Positions 42,715 to 50,556 of a stretch of 64,000 bases of DNA are shown here, in pieces. This DNA comes from ZLKRG08 sp964565165 (GTDB lineage Bacteria > Actinomycetota > Actinomycetes > Nanopelagicales > Nanopelagicaceae), in assembly GCA_964565165.1 (NCBI GenBank), contig CAZMDJ010000002.1:1-64000 (forward strand), read 5' to 3'. Below the pieces are notes generated by a model. That model was not told the origin of the DNA. It did not search any database and saw nothing but the letters and a program-made list of their open reading frames with translations. Each line of letters opens with the position of its first letter. The stretch's first letter is position 1. The position numbers and the translations under genes were made by a program.

Positions 42715-43137
42715 ATGAATCGCACCAACGAACTTCTGCGCAAAGCGACCCAGATTCTCTTAGGCGCCACTTTGCTCTACACCGGAACTTTGCACCTAAC
42801 CACTCGCCGTATTGAATTCCAGGCACAAGTACCAACTTGGCTTTCGCTATCGCCAGATTTTGTTGTAATTGCATCAGGAATCGTTGAACTCGCACTTGGC
42901 CTTGCCTTAATCTCACTTCGCCGTCGCAGGGAAGTGGGAATCGTTACCGCACTTTTCTTTATTGCGATTTTCCCCGGCAATATCAATCAATATGTAAATG
43001 GAATCAGCGCTTTTGGTTTAGATACCGACCAAGCACGATTGATCCGACTCTTCTTTCAACCGTTGCTTGTTTTGTGGGCGCTCTGGTCCGCAGGCGTGTC
43101 AGTAAAAAGGGCATCAAAGGTGGATGCCAAAAGTTAG
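42715..43137 (+). CDS. DoxX-like membrane protein
   Basis: A 140-residue protein with four membrane helices. The order of helices, the LLYTGTLHLT opening, and the FPGNINQYVNG segment in the third helix match DoxX/YphA-type small membrane proteins. Such proteins are linked to redox or quinone functions in some bacteria, but no function can be assigned here. The end is rich in basic residues. Confidence 0.7.
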   Translation: MNRTNELLRKATQILLGATLLYTGTLHLTTRRIEFQAQVPTWLSLSPDFVVIASGIVELALGLALISLRRRREVGIVTALFFIAIFPGNINQYVNGISAFGLDTDQARLIRLFFQPLLVLWALWSAGVSVKRASKVDAKS

Positions 43138-43183
43138 CAAAAGGCGGAGACAAAATGTCGCCAGCTCCTGACATGATGTGGGT

Positions 43184-43957
43184 ATGCATCGAATAGATCT
43201 AAATCTTTTCGATCGAGTGAAAACGACATTCCAATCAGACCGCCATGAGCTGCGACGAACCTCTATCAATTACCAATTTATCAAGCGCGAATACCTAGAT
43301 TGGAAGTCCGAACTCGATCTACCTAAGAAATACTCTTCGCCCGAAATGGAGCTGTATTACCTCGCCGTAAATACTGCATTTCAACATTTCGAATCATCGC
43401 TCGACTTCTCGCAGGGACTTGAATACCTGCTGGAGGAGAAGCGTGCAAATATCATGCCTGCGATATGCATTCTTGTGCGTCAAACACTCGAAAGTGCCTT
43501 TACTGCTAGCTGGCTAGTTTCCGATACAGATTTTCGCAGAACCGCCATGCGTGGCTATCAGATAACTATTCGCGATCTCCACAATCAGTATGGAATTGCC
43601 AAGAAACTTCAAGAACAATTCAAATTAGAGCATAAATTGAGGTCTATAGATCCTGAACATTTGGATAAGCAAAGATTGGAATTGCTACTTATTGGAAACC
43701 AACTTGAATATAGCAGTAAGGAAGTGAAGGAAATATTCAGTCCTTTGATTACTCGTTTATTTAAGAGAGTCTCCATAGGCGGCGAGATCCACAACCTAAG
43801 TTGGGCATACCAATTATTAAGCGCGATTGGGCATGGCACATGGATGGGTTTCTATCCTTCAGATAAGGAGATTAGCCAATTACTCAAGATTAAAGATGCC
43901 TCGCTTCGAGTCACTCTTAATCAGTTGAAGGCGAGGGCACAAATCCTTCTTAACTGA
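43184..43957 (+). CDS. Uncharacterised helical protein
   Basis: A protein of 257 residues, not recognised. It looks largely alpha-helical, soluble and charged, with no signal peptide or membrane helix. Notable conserved-looking stretches are AICILVRQTLESAFTASWLV and LLSAIGHGTWMGFYPS. The second recalls the SxxGHG segment of DUF5677-like proteins, but the similarity is too weak for a call. ATG 43184 is chosen; an in-frame GTG six bases upstream is possible. A strong terminator follows. Its G+C looks lower than the backbone, as for most of the island. Confidence 0.6.
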   Translation: MHRIDLNLFDRVKTTFQSDRHELRRTSINYQFIKREYLDWKSELDLPKKYSSPEMELYYLAVNTAFQHFESSLDFSQGLEYLLEEKRANIMPAICILVRQTLESAFTASWLVSDTDFRRTAMRGYQITIRDLHNQYGIAKKLQEQFKLEHKLRSIDPEHLDKQRLELLLIGNQLEYSSKEVKEIFSPLITRLFKRVSIGGEIHNLSWAYQLLSAIGHGTWMGFYPSDKEISQLLKIKDASLRVTLNQLKARAQILLN

Positions 43958-44024
43958 ATTAACAATTTGTCGTAGCGTGCCGATATACTTAGCGCACACC
44001 GCTTGAAGTGCCGTCTTCAAGAAG

Positions 44025-44050
44025 AGGGCTCAATCGAAAGATTGGGCCCT
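44025..44050. terminator. Bidirectional terminator
   Basis: AGGGCTCAATC (44025-44035) and GATTGGGCCCT (44040-44050) form eleven pairs with one G-U around a GAAA loop. It sits between convergent genes ending at 43957 and 44057. A second stem, CTTGAAG (44002-44008) with CTTCAAG (44015-44021), lies just before it. Confidence 0.82.
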
Positions 44051-44056
44051 TCGTAT

Positions 44057-44767
44057 TTACACCCACATTTTAGGTTTATAAATTTTACTTCCACTTTTTA
44101 AAATGTATGGATTAGGAAGTTGAGATATCCCAAGTTCTGCCAAGTCTACTTTGTTCGTAATAGAGGCAACTGAACTTAACGAACTTGTTTTAAGACCATC
44201 ACCCGGCACCAGCAAATTAATATGAGCTCCAAACTCAGATGCAAATTTTATAGGCGTAGTTAAATCTGAATCACCAGTAACAACAAGAGCTGATTTAAGC
44301 TCGTTTACAAAGACGTCTTTTAATAAATACGAAGCTAAATTTACATCAGAGCCCTTTTCCTCAAAACGATTTACTGGAGCTTTTGGAAAATCCGGTTCAG
44401 CTTCACGAAATACCCGATTAATTTGAATCTGATTTATACCTGCCAAAGATTTAAAGGATGGTTGTGTGAAAGATTTTCGGTTGCTTTCTCTGATCCGTAA
44501 CCAACTTTCAGATTTCTGGAATTTTCCTTTTATTACATTAATACCTTGATCTTCCAAAACTCTTAAATATGCATGCTGACGTTCATTTGCCTTATCTTCA
44601 GGAAATTTCTTTTTTAGAGGCGCCGTAAAGTAATAAATTTGTCCGATTTCACAGCCAGGCATTTGCATTTTGCAAAAGCGAACCAAATCAACCCATTTCA
44701 GATTCCCACGTTTTTCAAGTGACCCTTTATAGAGATTGAATCCATCAATATATGCATTGAATTTCAA
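44057..44767 (-). CDS. NYN-domain (PIN-like) protein
   Basis: A putative metal-dependent RNase of 236 residues. The NYN motifs are clear: NAYIDGFNLYKG at the start, EEKGSDVNLASYLLKDVF in the middle and ALVVTGDSDLTTPIKFASEFG after it, supplying the acidic residues of the active site. The TTG at 44767 is preferred because GAGGAGG ends five bases before it; the upstream GTG at 44785 would place that ribosome-binding site inside the gene. NYN proteins act in RNA processing and, in some islands, in defence; the role here is unknown. Confidence 0.85.
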   Translation of the reverse strand: MKFNAYIDGFNLYKGSLEKRGNLKWVDLVRFCKMQMPGCEIGQIYYFTAPLKKKFPEDKANERQHAYLRVLEDQGINVIKGKFQKSESWLRIRESNRKSFTQPSFKSLAGINQIQINRVFREAEPDFPKAPVNRFEEKGSDVNLASYLLKDVFVNELKSALVVTGDSDLTTPIKFASEFGAHINLLVPGDGLKTSSLSSVASITNKVDLAELGISQLPNPYILKSGSKIYKPKMWV

Positions 44768-44975
44768 GAAAACCTCCTCAAACACCTTAATCTAAAGCCC
44801 AATCCGCAAACTCGCGATCATCCGCTTTCTAGCTTCTCGCTTTGCCTTTACCTCATCCATATTTTCATTCAAATTTATAAGTCAAACTTAGAACCTACCT
44901 AAGACATTGTTTTTTCCACAGATTTAATTTTTGCTCTGCAATCCACAATTCGCAATTACTAACTTAGTTCGTGCA

Positions 44976-45048
44976 GCCCCTGTAGCTCAATTGGATAGAG
45001 TCCCCTTTCGCAGAGGGATGGATGTGAGTTCGAATCTCACCAGGGGTT
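44976..45048 (+). tRNA. tRNA-like gene, possibly damaged
   Basis: The acceptor stem GCCCCTG/CAGGGGT (first pair G-U), D arm GCTC...GAGT, and T arm GTGAG-TTCGAAT-CTCAC are all good. The anticodon arm CCCCT-TTCGCAG-AGGGA has one mismatch, and the loop would read anticodon CGC. The gene is one base shorter than expected between the D arm and anticodon stem, and the G3-U70 pair expected for alanine is absent. Outside its structure, the 208 bases from the NYN gene start to here hold nothing recognisable. It could be a real tRNA with an odd stem or a decaying one. Confidence 0.6.
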
Positions 45049-45061
45049 GCACATAAAAGGA

Positions 45062-45089
45062 AATGGTCTCCGATTTCTCGAAGACCATT
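45062..45089 (+). terminator. Hairpin after the tRNA-like gene
   Basis: AATGGTCT (45062-45069) and AGACCATT (45082-45089) form a perfect eight-base stem, extended by an inner CGA/TCG stem with a TTTC loop. No T run follows. The sequence just after it (CGCCCCTG and TTTCGCAGAG within 45091-45108) echoes the acceptor and anticodon stretches of the tRNA-like gene. Confidence 0.55.
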
Positions 45090-45116
45090 GCGCCCCTGTT
45101 TTCGCAGAGAGTTCCA

Positions 45117-45132
45117 GTTGGATTTCTCCAAC
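45117..45132. repeat. Repeated hairpin, copy A
   Basis: GTTGGATTTCTCCAAC is a six-base stem with a four-base loop. The same element recurs at 46022-46037 and 47602-47617 as GTTGAA...TTCAAC, so the fifth stem pair changes on both sides together, keeping the stem. All three are preceded by CCA. Confidence 0.6.
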
Positions 45133-45144
45133 ACCTAAATACTA

Positions 45145-45948
45145 CTACTCAACCAACCCAAACCACCGCAGTGTGCCCATCCAAGATTTAGGTGGATGCA
45201 ACCGATCATGATGCAACGCCAAAGTAACTCGCGATAACCCTATAAATACTGTCGTGGCAAATAACACCGAAATCCAATTAGTTCCACCCGAAACAATCGT
45301 CGAATAATCGCTCATATCCATAGTGACCCATCGCAGATCAGTCAGCCCATGTAGCGCCACAGGTACCCAAACACTGCCCGTCACATACATCAATACCGCC
45401 ATGAAATACCCAAAGCCTGCCGCGCTAATTACATGCCCCAATACGTAATTAAAACTCTCGTCACCATAAATGAAATTAGTGAAATGTGCCGCGCCAAATA
45501 TCAACGCACTTACCGTCAGCGCAATCTCAAATCCAAATCGCTGCAAAATCCCAAATACAAAAACTCGATTAAAGAACTCTTCATCAAGCCCAATAAATAA
45601 CGAAAAAATCGCCGCATCCAAAGTTGCAAGCACCGGATAACTTTGTATTGCCCCATAAATCAATGAAGCCGCAAATAGCGCTAGAAAAATCCCGGTAGTA
45701 AATATCTTCGGATACCCACCGACTCGAAACCTAAACATTTTCAGCGCATCAGGTGCCAAGACCCAGACCAACCCCACGGACAACGCCATACTGATCATTC
45801 GATACTCATATACCGGCCAGTTGCTCTGCGAATCCCAATTAAAAATCGGCAACCACGAAATAACAAAGATCTGCACCAATTGCGCAGCAATTAATAACCC
45901 GGCAATAGCCCACGGATTTCTTGTCTGCCTAATTTCGCTCAACTTCAT
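45145..45948 (-). CDS. CPBP-family intramembrane metalloprotease
   Basis: A 267-residue membrane protein with about seven or eight helices. The CPBP (Abi/CAAX protease and bacteriocin-processing) motifs are present: DEEFFNR (the EExxxR motif), FGAAHFTNF with the first histidine and a later HVISAAGFGYFMAV/VALHG part. ATG 45948 gives a natural start; a longer frame to 45996 would begin inside a terminator hairpin. The start codon falls inside a repeat shared with 47414-47452. Function may be in bacteriocin handling or membrane-protein processing. Confidence 0.82.
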   Translation of the reverse strand: MKLSEIRQTRNPWAIAGLLIAAQLVQIFVISWLPIFNWDSQSNWPVYEYRMISMALSVGLVWVLAPDALKMFRFRVGGYPKIFTTGIFLALFAASLIYGAIQSYPVLATLDAAIFSLFIGLDEEFFNRVFVFGILQRFGFEIALTVSALIFGAAHFTNFIYGDESFNYVLGHVISAAGFGYFMAVLMYVTGSVWVPVALHGLTDLRWVTMDMSDYSTIVSGGTNWISVLFATTVFIGLSRVTLALHHDRLHPPKSWMGTLRWFGLVE

Positions 45949-46037
45949 GTGGACAACATAAACGCGACCACCGACAAAGCCCCCGAGGAATATCACGGGG
46001 GCTTCTCTATCGACCGGGCCAGTTGAATTTCTTCAAC
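45939..46037. repeat. Repeated cassette, copy B (without tRNA)
   Basis: A 39-base segment (45939-45977) matches 47414-47452 with one difference. In this copy it runs straight into a terminator-like hairpin, AAGCCCCCG (45977-45985) with CGGGGGCTT (45996-46004), and then into the CCAGTTGAATTTCTTCAAC hairpin (46019-46037). In copy C a tRNA-like gene lies between the first and second parts. Copy B also contains the start codon of the CPBP gene. Confidence 0.75.
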
Positions 46038-46104
46038 GTAAAAATCCTACAAGCACTGACCATTCAGCCGCGACAATGCGACCGTAGCCCGCTAACCTCT
46101 CCGT

Positions 46105-47409
46105 ATGTTCCGAACGAGATTGCCCCTCGTCGCAAGTTTAATAAGTGCGATATTTGTGGCTTCACTCTTACCGGCTTATTCCGTTTCCATTGCAGGAACA
46201 TCTTGTAAGAAATTAAATTCAACGAAGAAAATCTCCAATATCAAATACACCTGTATTAAGTCAGGGAAGAAGCTAGTTTGGAACAAAGGCATTACACTTT
46301 CCGTTAAACCATCGCCAACTCCAAGCTCTACAGTAAATTCTCCTAATTCTGCAAAAAACGAAATCAAGGTTGAAGAACAATGCTCCAGCGCAGATCGAGG
46401 TGTTACCAGAACAACTTCGACTGGCACTTACATTTGTAAACACGATGGAAGTGAAGCTTTCCGTTGGTTCACTTCGGAACCGACATTTTCACCTTCTCCT
46501 AAACCATCTGCATCACCCACACAAGAAATTTCGGCAACGACTGAATACTTTGGAAGCGTATACAAAGATTTGCGAGAGTACCTATCTCCGGACTATAAGA
46601 ATTTGAGAATCAATTGGCATATTAGTTCTAACGCAGAGTCGAGGTCTATAAAAACCTTTAAGGACTCAGTGGAACTTGGAGCTCGTATTTGGTACCAAGA
46701 TTTCAATAGTAGCGAAATCAACATCATCCTATTTACGGAAAAGGATGGCGATTGGGTAGATCAAAAACAACGAGAATTAATGGGTTCTTGGCTTAACAAT
46801 CCAAGCGAACAGCTTCAATCGAATCGACTTAAAATTTATGGCTGTGAAATAGGGGGTTTCTATTTCCCGAACATCATACTTGCGTGCGTTAGAGATGGAA
46901 ACGACTCCAGAAATATCTTTGATGCTGCAAAAATTTTTACACACGAATTCACACATCTATCAGGTTTCACAAGTATGCAACTTACAAATAGAGCCATAGG
47001 GGATAAATCTCGTTTTAGGCCGGCTTGGGTCGAAGAGGGTATGGCGACATTTATGGGATTCTTTGGTGCATCTCAACTTGATCCAAAATTTATCGAAAAT
47101 AGAATCAGCTTGCTTTCAAACATAAAATCCAAAGTTGATCGAAATTCTGCCGCGTCCGTGGTTCAAATGTTCAGGCAACTTGAGATAGATGATTATGCAA
47201 CGAATGTTCAAGACGCCTATTTCCTTGGTTCCATTGCATTTGAATATTTAGGAAAGAATTATGGGGTAGCAAAGATCTTTGAGACCAATCGCCTCTTCTT
47301 TAGTGGTAATTCCTGGAATGCATCATTTCTTAAGGTTTATGGTTTTACAGTAGACGAACTTTATTCAAAAATCGCAGGAGTGGTCACTTCAAATTCATGG
47401 AAGAAGTAG
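46105..47409 (+). CDS. Secreted putative zinc peptidase with two-cysteine modules
   Basis: A 434-residue exported protein. The signal peptide (1-28) is followed by the shared module (C34, C50; IKYTCIKSGKKLVWNKG), a Pro/Ser-rich linker, and a second, more diverged copy (C93 to C111 with TYICKHDGSEAFRWF). The C-terminal domain has the gluzincin motif IFTHEFTHLSG (H280, E281, H284) and AWVEEGMATFMG (E311). It is the largest of the three related proteins in the island. A role in degrading extracellular protein or in attack or defence at the cell surface is possible but unproven. Confidence 0.75.
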   Translation: MFRTRLPLVASLISAIFVASLLPAYSVSIAGTSCKKLNSTKKISNIKYTCIKSGKKLVWNKGITLSVKPSPTPSSTVNSPNSAKNEIKVEEQCSSADRGVTRTTSTGTYICKHDGSEAFRWFTSEPTFSPSPKPSASPTQEISATTEYFGSVYKDLREYLSPDYKNLRINWHISSNAESRSIKTFKDSVELGARIWYQDFNSSEINIILFTEKDGDWVDQKQRELMGSWLNNPSEQLQSNRLKIYGCEIGGFYFPNIILACVRDGNDSRNIFDAAKIFTHEFTHLSGFTSMQLTNRAIGDKSRFRPAWVEEGMATFMGFFGASQLDPKFIENRISLLSNIKSKVDRNSAASVVQMFRQLEIDDYATNVQDAYFLGSIAFEYLGKNYGVAKIFETNRLFFSGNSWNASFLKVYGFTVDELYSKIAGVVTSNSWKK

Positions 47410-47473
47410 TTAGTCAACTTCTTGTGGACAACATAAACGCGACCACCGACAAGCTATCTAAGTTGCTCCACCT

Positions 47474-47546
47474 AGGGCTGTAGCTCAGCGGATAGAGCAA
47501 TCTTCCGACTAAAGATTAGATGTGGGTTCGAATCCTGCCGAACAGG
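47474..47546 (+). pseudogene. Degenerate tRNA-like gene
   Basis: The D arm (GCTC...GAGC), a perfect anticodon stem ATCTT/AAGAT, a five-base variable loop and the T arm with TTCGAAT are present at canonical spacing for 73 bases. The acceptor ends AGGGCTG and CGAACAG do not pair, and the anticodon loop CCGACTA lacks U33 and a purine at 37. It is unlikely to work as a tRNA. It lies inside the repeated cassette copy C. Confidence 0.5.
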
Positions 47547-47556
47547 CTGCGTGCAA

Positions 47557-47584
47557 AAGCCCCCGTGGAATCTCACGGGGGCTT
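47557..47584. terminator. Terminator after degenerate tRNA-like gene
   Basis: AAGCCCCCGTG (47557-47567) and CACGGGGGCTT (47574-47584) form a perfect eleven-base stem with a six-base loop. The related hairpin at 45977-46004 keeps nine of these pairs. Confidence 0.8.
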
Positions 47585-47626
47585 ATCTGCTGAACAGGCC
47601 AGTTGAATTACTTCAACAACTAAAGT

Positions 47627-47827
47627 CTACACAACACTCTCAAACCCCTTCGGCATCCTCTGCCACCCACACTTAATACATTCATGCGTCGGATCAAACC
47701 CCGTAACCAAGCACCCACCAACAATGTATTTATCTGGATCATCAGGGTTATCCAAATCAGGCATGCCCCAGAGAATCTTGCGTATCGACCCTTTGGTTTT
47801 GCAACTAGGGCAGTTCTTGAAGTTCAT
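47627..47827 (-). CDS. Small zinc-ribbon protein
   Basis: A 66-residue protein with a split zinc ribbon: CPSC at 6-9 and CIKC near 52-55, with a GGCLVTGFDPTHE stretch between them. The pattern (CPxC, acidic/Pro insert, GGC-x5-DP, CxxCG) occurs in a widespread uncharacterised small family. The ATG at 47827 (MNFKNCPSC) is preferred over a longer frame that would start at 47950 inside the next gene. Function unknown; protein or nucleic acid binding is likely for the ribbon. Confidence 0.7.
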   Translation of the reverse strand: MNFKNCPSCKTKGSIRKILWGMPDLDNPDDPDKYIVGGCLVTGFDPTHECIKCGWQRMPKGFESVV

Positions 47828-47887
47828 ATTTGAAATATAGAACCCACCACCGACAGCAATGTCCGACCTCAGCCGTATATTTAATTC

Positions 47888-48208
47888 GTGAGCGAACAAG
47901 TAACTATAAGAAGCGCTTCCGGCACGCCTATCTGGCACGCCACCGTCCACAATGATTCAATCAAATTGGAAATCGAAAGCTACGGCAAAGGCCTAAATGA
48001 TCCCGATATTGAATCCCACGAATCAATCCCTGATTCTGAATTCCCTAAAATCCGCGAACAATATGGATATCAACCCGATTACCCAATAGCCAAAATTCTT
48101 CAAGAGTTGTCTGACTCAGGCAGGGGAGAAGAGTTTAAAGATTGGGCTGAATCCAACTTAGAGATCAAAGCTGATTTTGTCTGGTTTAGCTTTGATTTTG
48201 ATGAATAA
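47888..48208 (+). CDS. Uncharacterised small acidic protein
   Basis: A 106-residue soluble protein rich in Asp, Glu and Ser with no recognised domain, signal peptide or membrane segment. It ends in the acidic WFSFDFDE. The GTG start at 47888 lies 60 bases from the divergent zinc-ribbon gene. The YGYQPDYPIAKILQEL segment recalls a short helical regulator, but no family can be named. Confidence 0.55.
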   Translation: MSEQVTIRSASGTPIWHATVHNDSIKLEIESYGKGLNDPDIESHESIPDSEFPKIREQYGYQPDYPIAKILQELSDSGRGEEFKDWAESNLEIKADFVWFSFDFDE

Positions 48209-48259
48209 GCCGACCGGTCATTACAAGAACTTGTCACACCAATTGGATAACTTATCCGC

Positions 48260-49075
48260 ATGTCGAATGATGAATTAAATCCATTCAAGGAATTCGAATT
48301 TCCTAAAAATGAACCTTCTAAAAGGCAAATTTGGCCAAGAGCGCAGCGAATTTTAAAGAGATTACCAAAAGCAATTTTCATACTACTTCTTATCGGTAAT
48401 TTGGTTGCAACAGGTTTAATCCTTCAAGACAAATCAGTTCATAGTTCAATCAATGATGGCTATGTGCCGCCAGATAATCTGGATGCTCTGGTTCACAGAG
48501 TCAGCGATAGCACGGTAACTATCTATTGCGAGCTCTCATCTAAACATGGGTGGCAAGGATCAGGCTTCTCAGCAGATATTGCTAACCTTAAGAAGAATAT
48601 CTCAATAATTATTACAAACTATCACGTCATCGATGACTGTATTAATCAGTCAAAACCAATCACCGTCACATACAAGAAGATGACTGAAATTCCAGCGACG
48701 ATTCTTAATGTAGACGAAGAAAATGACTTAGCAATGCTTGAAATCAAGCATTACATCACTCCATTGCCGTTTGCTCAAGTTAAACCCAACCCTGGTTTCT
48801 GGGCAATGTCCGTTAGCTCGCCTAACGACTATTCGAACTCAGTTTCCATTGGCAACGTGGTGACCGTCCAGGAATTCGACCTGCTTTCCTCAGTAATGAC
48901 CGGTAGCGGAAGCAGTGGAGGACCGCTTGTAGACAACACCGGATATGTAATAGGAGTGACAACTTGGACCGGAATTAAGGAATGGAATTACTCGGGGTCC
49001 GTCTCATTAGATGCGTTCTGCGTTCGACTTCTTGAATGCAAAGGCAAAGATTTTGGCTGGGAGCATTGGAGTTAG
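48260..49075 (+). CDS. Membrane-anchored trypsin-like serine protease
   Basis: A 271-residue protein. A cytoplasmic N-terminus, rich in Lys and Pro, leads to one membrane helix (about 36-56), then a trypsin-like (S1C/DegP-type) domain. The catalytic triad is visible: His in IITNYHVID, Asp in ENDLAMLEI and Ser in GSGSSGGPLVDN. No PDZ domain follows, so it is shorter than typical DegP. Two cysteines near the end (FCVRLLEC) could pair. Substrate unknown; it may act in envelope quality control or signalling. Confidence 0.82.
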   Translation: MSNDELNPFKEFEFPKNEPSKRQIWPRAQRILKRLPKAIFILLLIGNLVATGLILQDKSVHSSINDGYVPPDNLDALVHRVSDSTVTIYCELSSKHGWQGSGFSADIANLKKNISIIITNYHVIDDCINQSKPITVTYKKMTEIPATILNVDEENDLAMLEIKHYITPLPFAQVKPNPGFWAMSVSSPNDYSNSVSIGNVVTVQEFDLLSSVMTGSGSSGGPLVDNTGYVIGVTTWTGIKEWNYSGSVSLDAFCVRLLECKGKDFGWEHWS

Positions 49076-49151
49076 TCTAAGAAAAGTTTGATGACCAGTT
49101 TTACTTCGAAATGACTATTCTTCATTGTAAATGCGTTGCTACCCTTTCTTT

Positions 49152-49529
49152 ATGAAGCGGATAACCGTTGGAGTTGTTTGTTCGATACTACTTAGTGGCG
49201 TCTTCGTATTTGTGCCACAAAGTTCTGCGAATGCCGGGTTTTTTGATTGCGTAAAACCGAGGAAGTGGTCAAGTTATTCAAAACTTCGCAGCGCTTATTT
49301 CAAAGATCCTCAGATGAAAACTCAAGAAGATTGGTTTAAAGCCTATATTTATGCGCGCATCTTTACAGGATCTTCGAAATGTTTTAATTCCAAAGATGTT
49401 GCAATTATGAGGAAATGGGTAAATGCGTACAATCAAGCTTGCTCTAATGATCCATCTTGGAATTTCTCATGTAAATATTATTCTGGTTCCAGCACACTAG
49501 CTGCATGGGTATACGAGGGATACAAATAA
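49152..49529 (+). CDS. Secreted protein of unknown function
   Basis: A 125-residue exported protein. With the ATG at 49152 (MKRITVGVV) it has a clean signal peptide ending near SSANA; the longer frame from 49131 has a poorer start. The mature part is basic and aromatic with several Cys and Trp residues (FDCVKP, SKCFNSKD, NQACSNDP, FSCKYY), suggesting disulphides. No family is recognised. The next gene starts on its stop codon. Confidence 0.6.
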   Translation: MKRITVGVVCSILLSGVFVFVPQSSANAGFFDCVKPRKWSSYSKLRSAYFKDPQMKTQEDWFKAYIYARIFTGSSKCFNSKDVAIMRKWVNAYNQACSNDPSWNFSCKYYSGSSTLAAWVYEGYK

Positions 49530-50224
49530 TGGGGATATTCAGTAGAAACCGGGAGACTATTCTCTTTCGTAAACACATGCCATTATCCAATGACGGTAGC
49601 GGTGCTTTTTTCAAGCTAGTACAAAAGTCAGATGGATCAAAAAATTGGACGTGGGATTACGATTCAGGGCTTGTGGATGACCTGAATACTTGGATGAATG
49701 TACATGAAGCTATTACAAAGCTAGAAATATCGCTTGGCCTTCCGCTTACATGGCCACATCTACATCCCGATGCTAAGGAAAAATTTGCTGAAGAACAGCC
49801 GCAGCGCGAGGCTGAACAAAAAGTGATAGATAGAGAGATTGCTAAAAACCCTAACTGGAATTCTAGGTACGACAGGGCTGCTTTAGTAAGAGTTTGGGCA
49901 AAGGATGGAGTTGAAGTTGCCCCAAATGATTTGAAAGTTGGTAAATATTACTATGTTGGTTTCGATATTGGTATTTATAAAAGAAAATTCAATGGCCATC
50001 AATGGGATGGATATCCAGAGTTTATTGACGATCCAGGTGAAATAGATACTTGGTATGTTTTTGAAAATGCTGAAGGAGAGCAAAACGGAGAAGGTGTCCG
50101 TGTTAGTGCCTCTGACTTGGGAATAAAGACTCTTGCTGCGAATGAAGATGAAATTCACAAGATGTTCGAATTAATTCGAGCAAATTACAGTCCATGGGTG
50201 CCGCCCAAAAAGAAGTATTTTTAG
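49529..50224 (+). CDS. Uncharacterised soluble protein
   Basis: A 231-residue protein with no recognised domain. The first 110 residues look globular; an acidic/polar helical stretch (KEKFAEEQPQREAEQKVIDREIAKN) leads into a beta-rich C-terminal part with many Trp, Tyr and Gly residues. The ATG at 49529 overlaps the previous stop (TAATG), so the two are translationally coupled. The next gene starts nine bases after its stop. Confidence 0.55.
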   Translation: MGIFSRNRETILFRKHMPLSNDGSGAFFKLVQKSDGSKNWTWDYDSGLVDDLNTWMNVHEAITKLEISLGLPLTWPHLHPDAKEKFAEEQPQREAEQKVIDREIAKNPNWNSRYDRAALVRVWAKDGVEVAPNDLKVGKYYYVGFDIGIYKRKFNGHQWDGYPEFIDDPGEIDTWYVFENAEGEQNGEGVRVSASDLGIKTLAANEDEIHKMFELIRANYSPWVPPKKKYF

Positions 50225-50232
50225 GAGACAAT

Positions 50233-50556
50233 TTGATCGGATCATTAGCTGGGCTTGGACTTCTTTTCTCCTATTTAGGTGCTGCATGGTCAAAAGAAGC
50301 ATTAGACGGTTCGCTTTTCAGCTCGGGATGGGCTGGAGCATTTGTCACTTTAGGCATTTTCACCATTGTCGGAATTTTTCTATTCCCGCGTACTGTAGGA
50401 ATTGCATTCACGCCTATGAGTTTTGCGACTCCAATATGCTTTTTTATTGCGCTTTTTAAGCATGGCTTGGGTTACTCACTTTTTATACTTGCTATTGGAG
50501 TAGGTGCTTGGTTTGTGACATTTGTTCTAGGAATTTTAAGATCTGATGCAACCTAA
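50233..50556 (+). CDS. Small membrane protein
   Basis: A 107-residue protein with three to four membrane helices. The TTG at 50233 is chosen because AGGAGA (50223-50228) is correctly spaced before it; a longer in-frame start at 50194 lies inside the preceding gene. No family is recognised. It overlaps the KTSC-lipoprotein gene by 11 bases. Confidence 0.55.
   Translation: MIGSLAGLGLLFSYLGAAWSKEALDGSLFSSGWAGAFVTLGIFTIVGIFLFPRTVGIAFTPMSFATPICFFIALFKHGLGYSLFILAIGVGAWFVTFVLGILRSDAT

Larger units (their letters stand above)
47414..47617. repeat. Repeated cassette, copy C (with tRNA-like gene)
   Basis: The first 39 bases (47414-47452) match 45939-45977, then come 21 unique bases, the tRNA-like gene, a terminator and the third copy of the small hairpin (47602-47617). 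The tail (terminator and CCAGTTGAA hairpin) also resembles copy B. Copy B therefore looks like copy C with the tRNA removed, or copy C like B with one inserted. Confidence 0.75.

Noticed and set aside
45948..45996. Longer N-terminus for the CPBP protease starting at 45996
   Set aside because: The added codons run through a terminator-type hairpin and a repeat; ATG 45948 starts at the usual place before the first helix.
44976..47546. tRNA genes as attachment sites of an integrated phage or integrative element
   Set aside because: No integrase, excisionase or phage structural gene was seen, and no direct repeat of a tRNA 3' end bounds the island. The repeats present are local.
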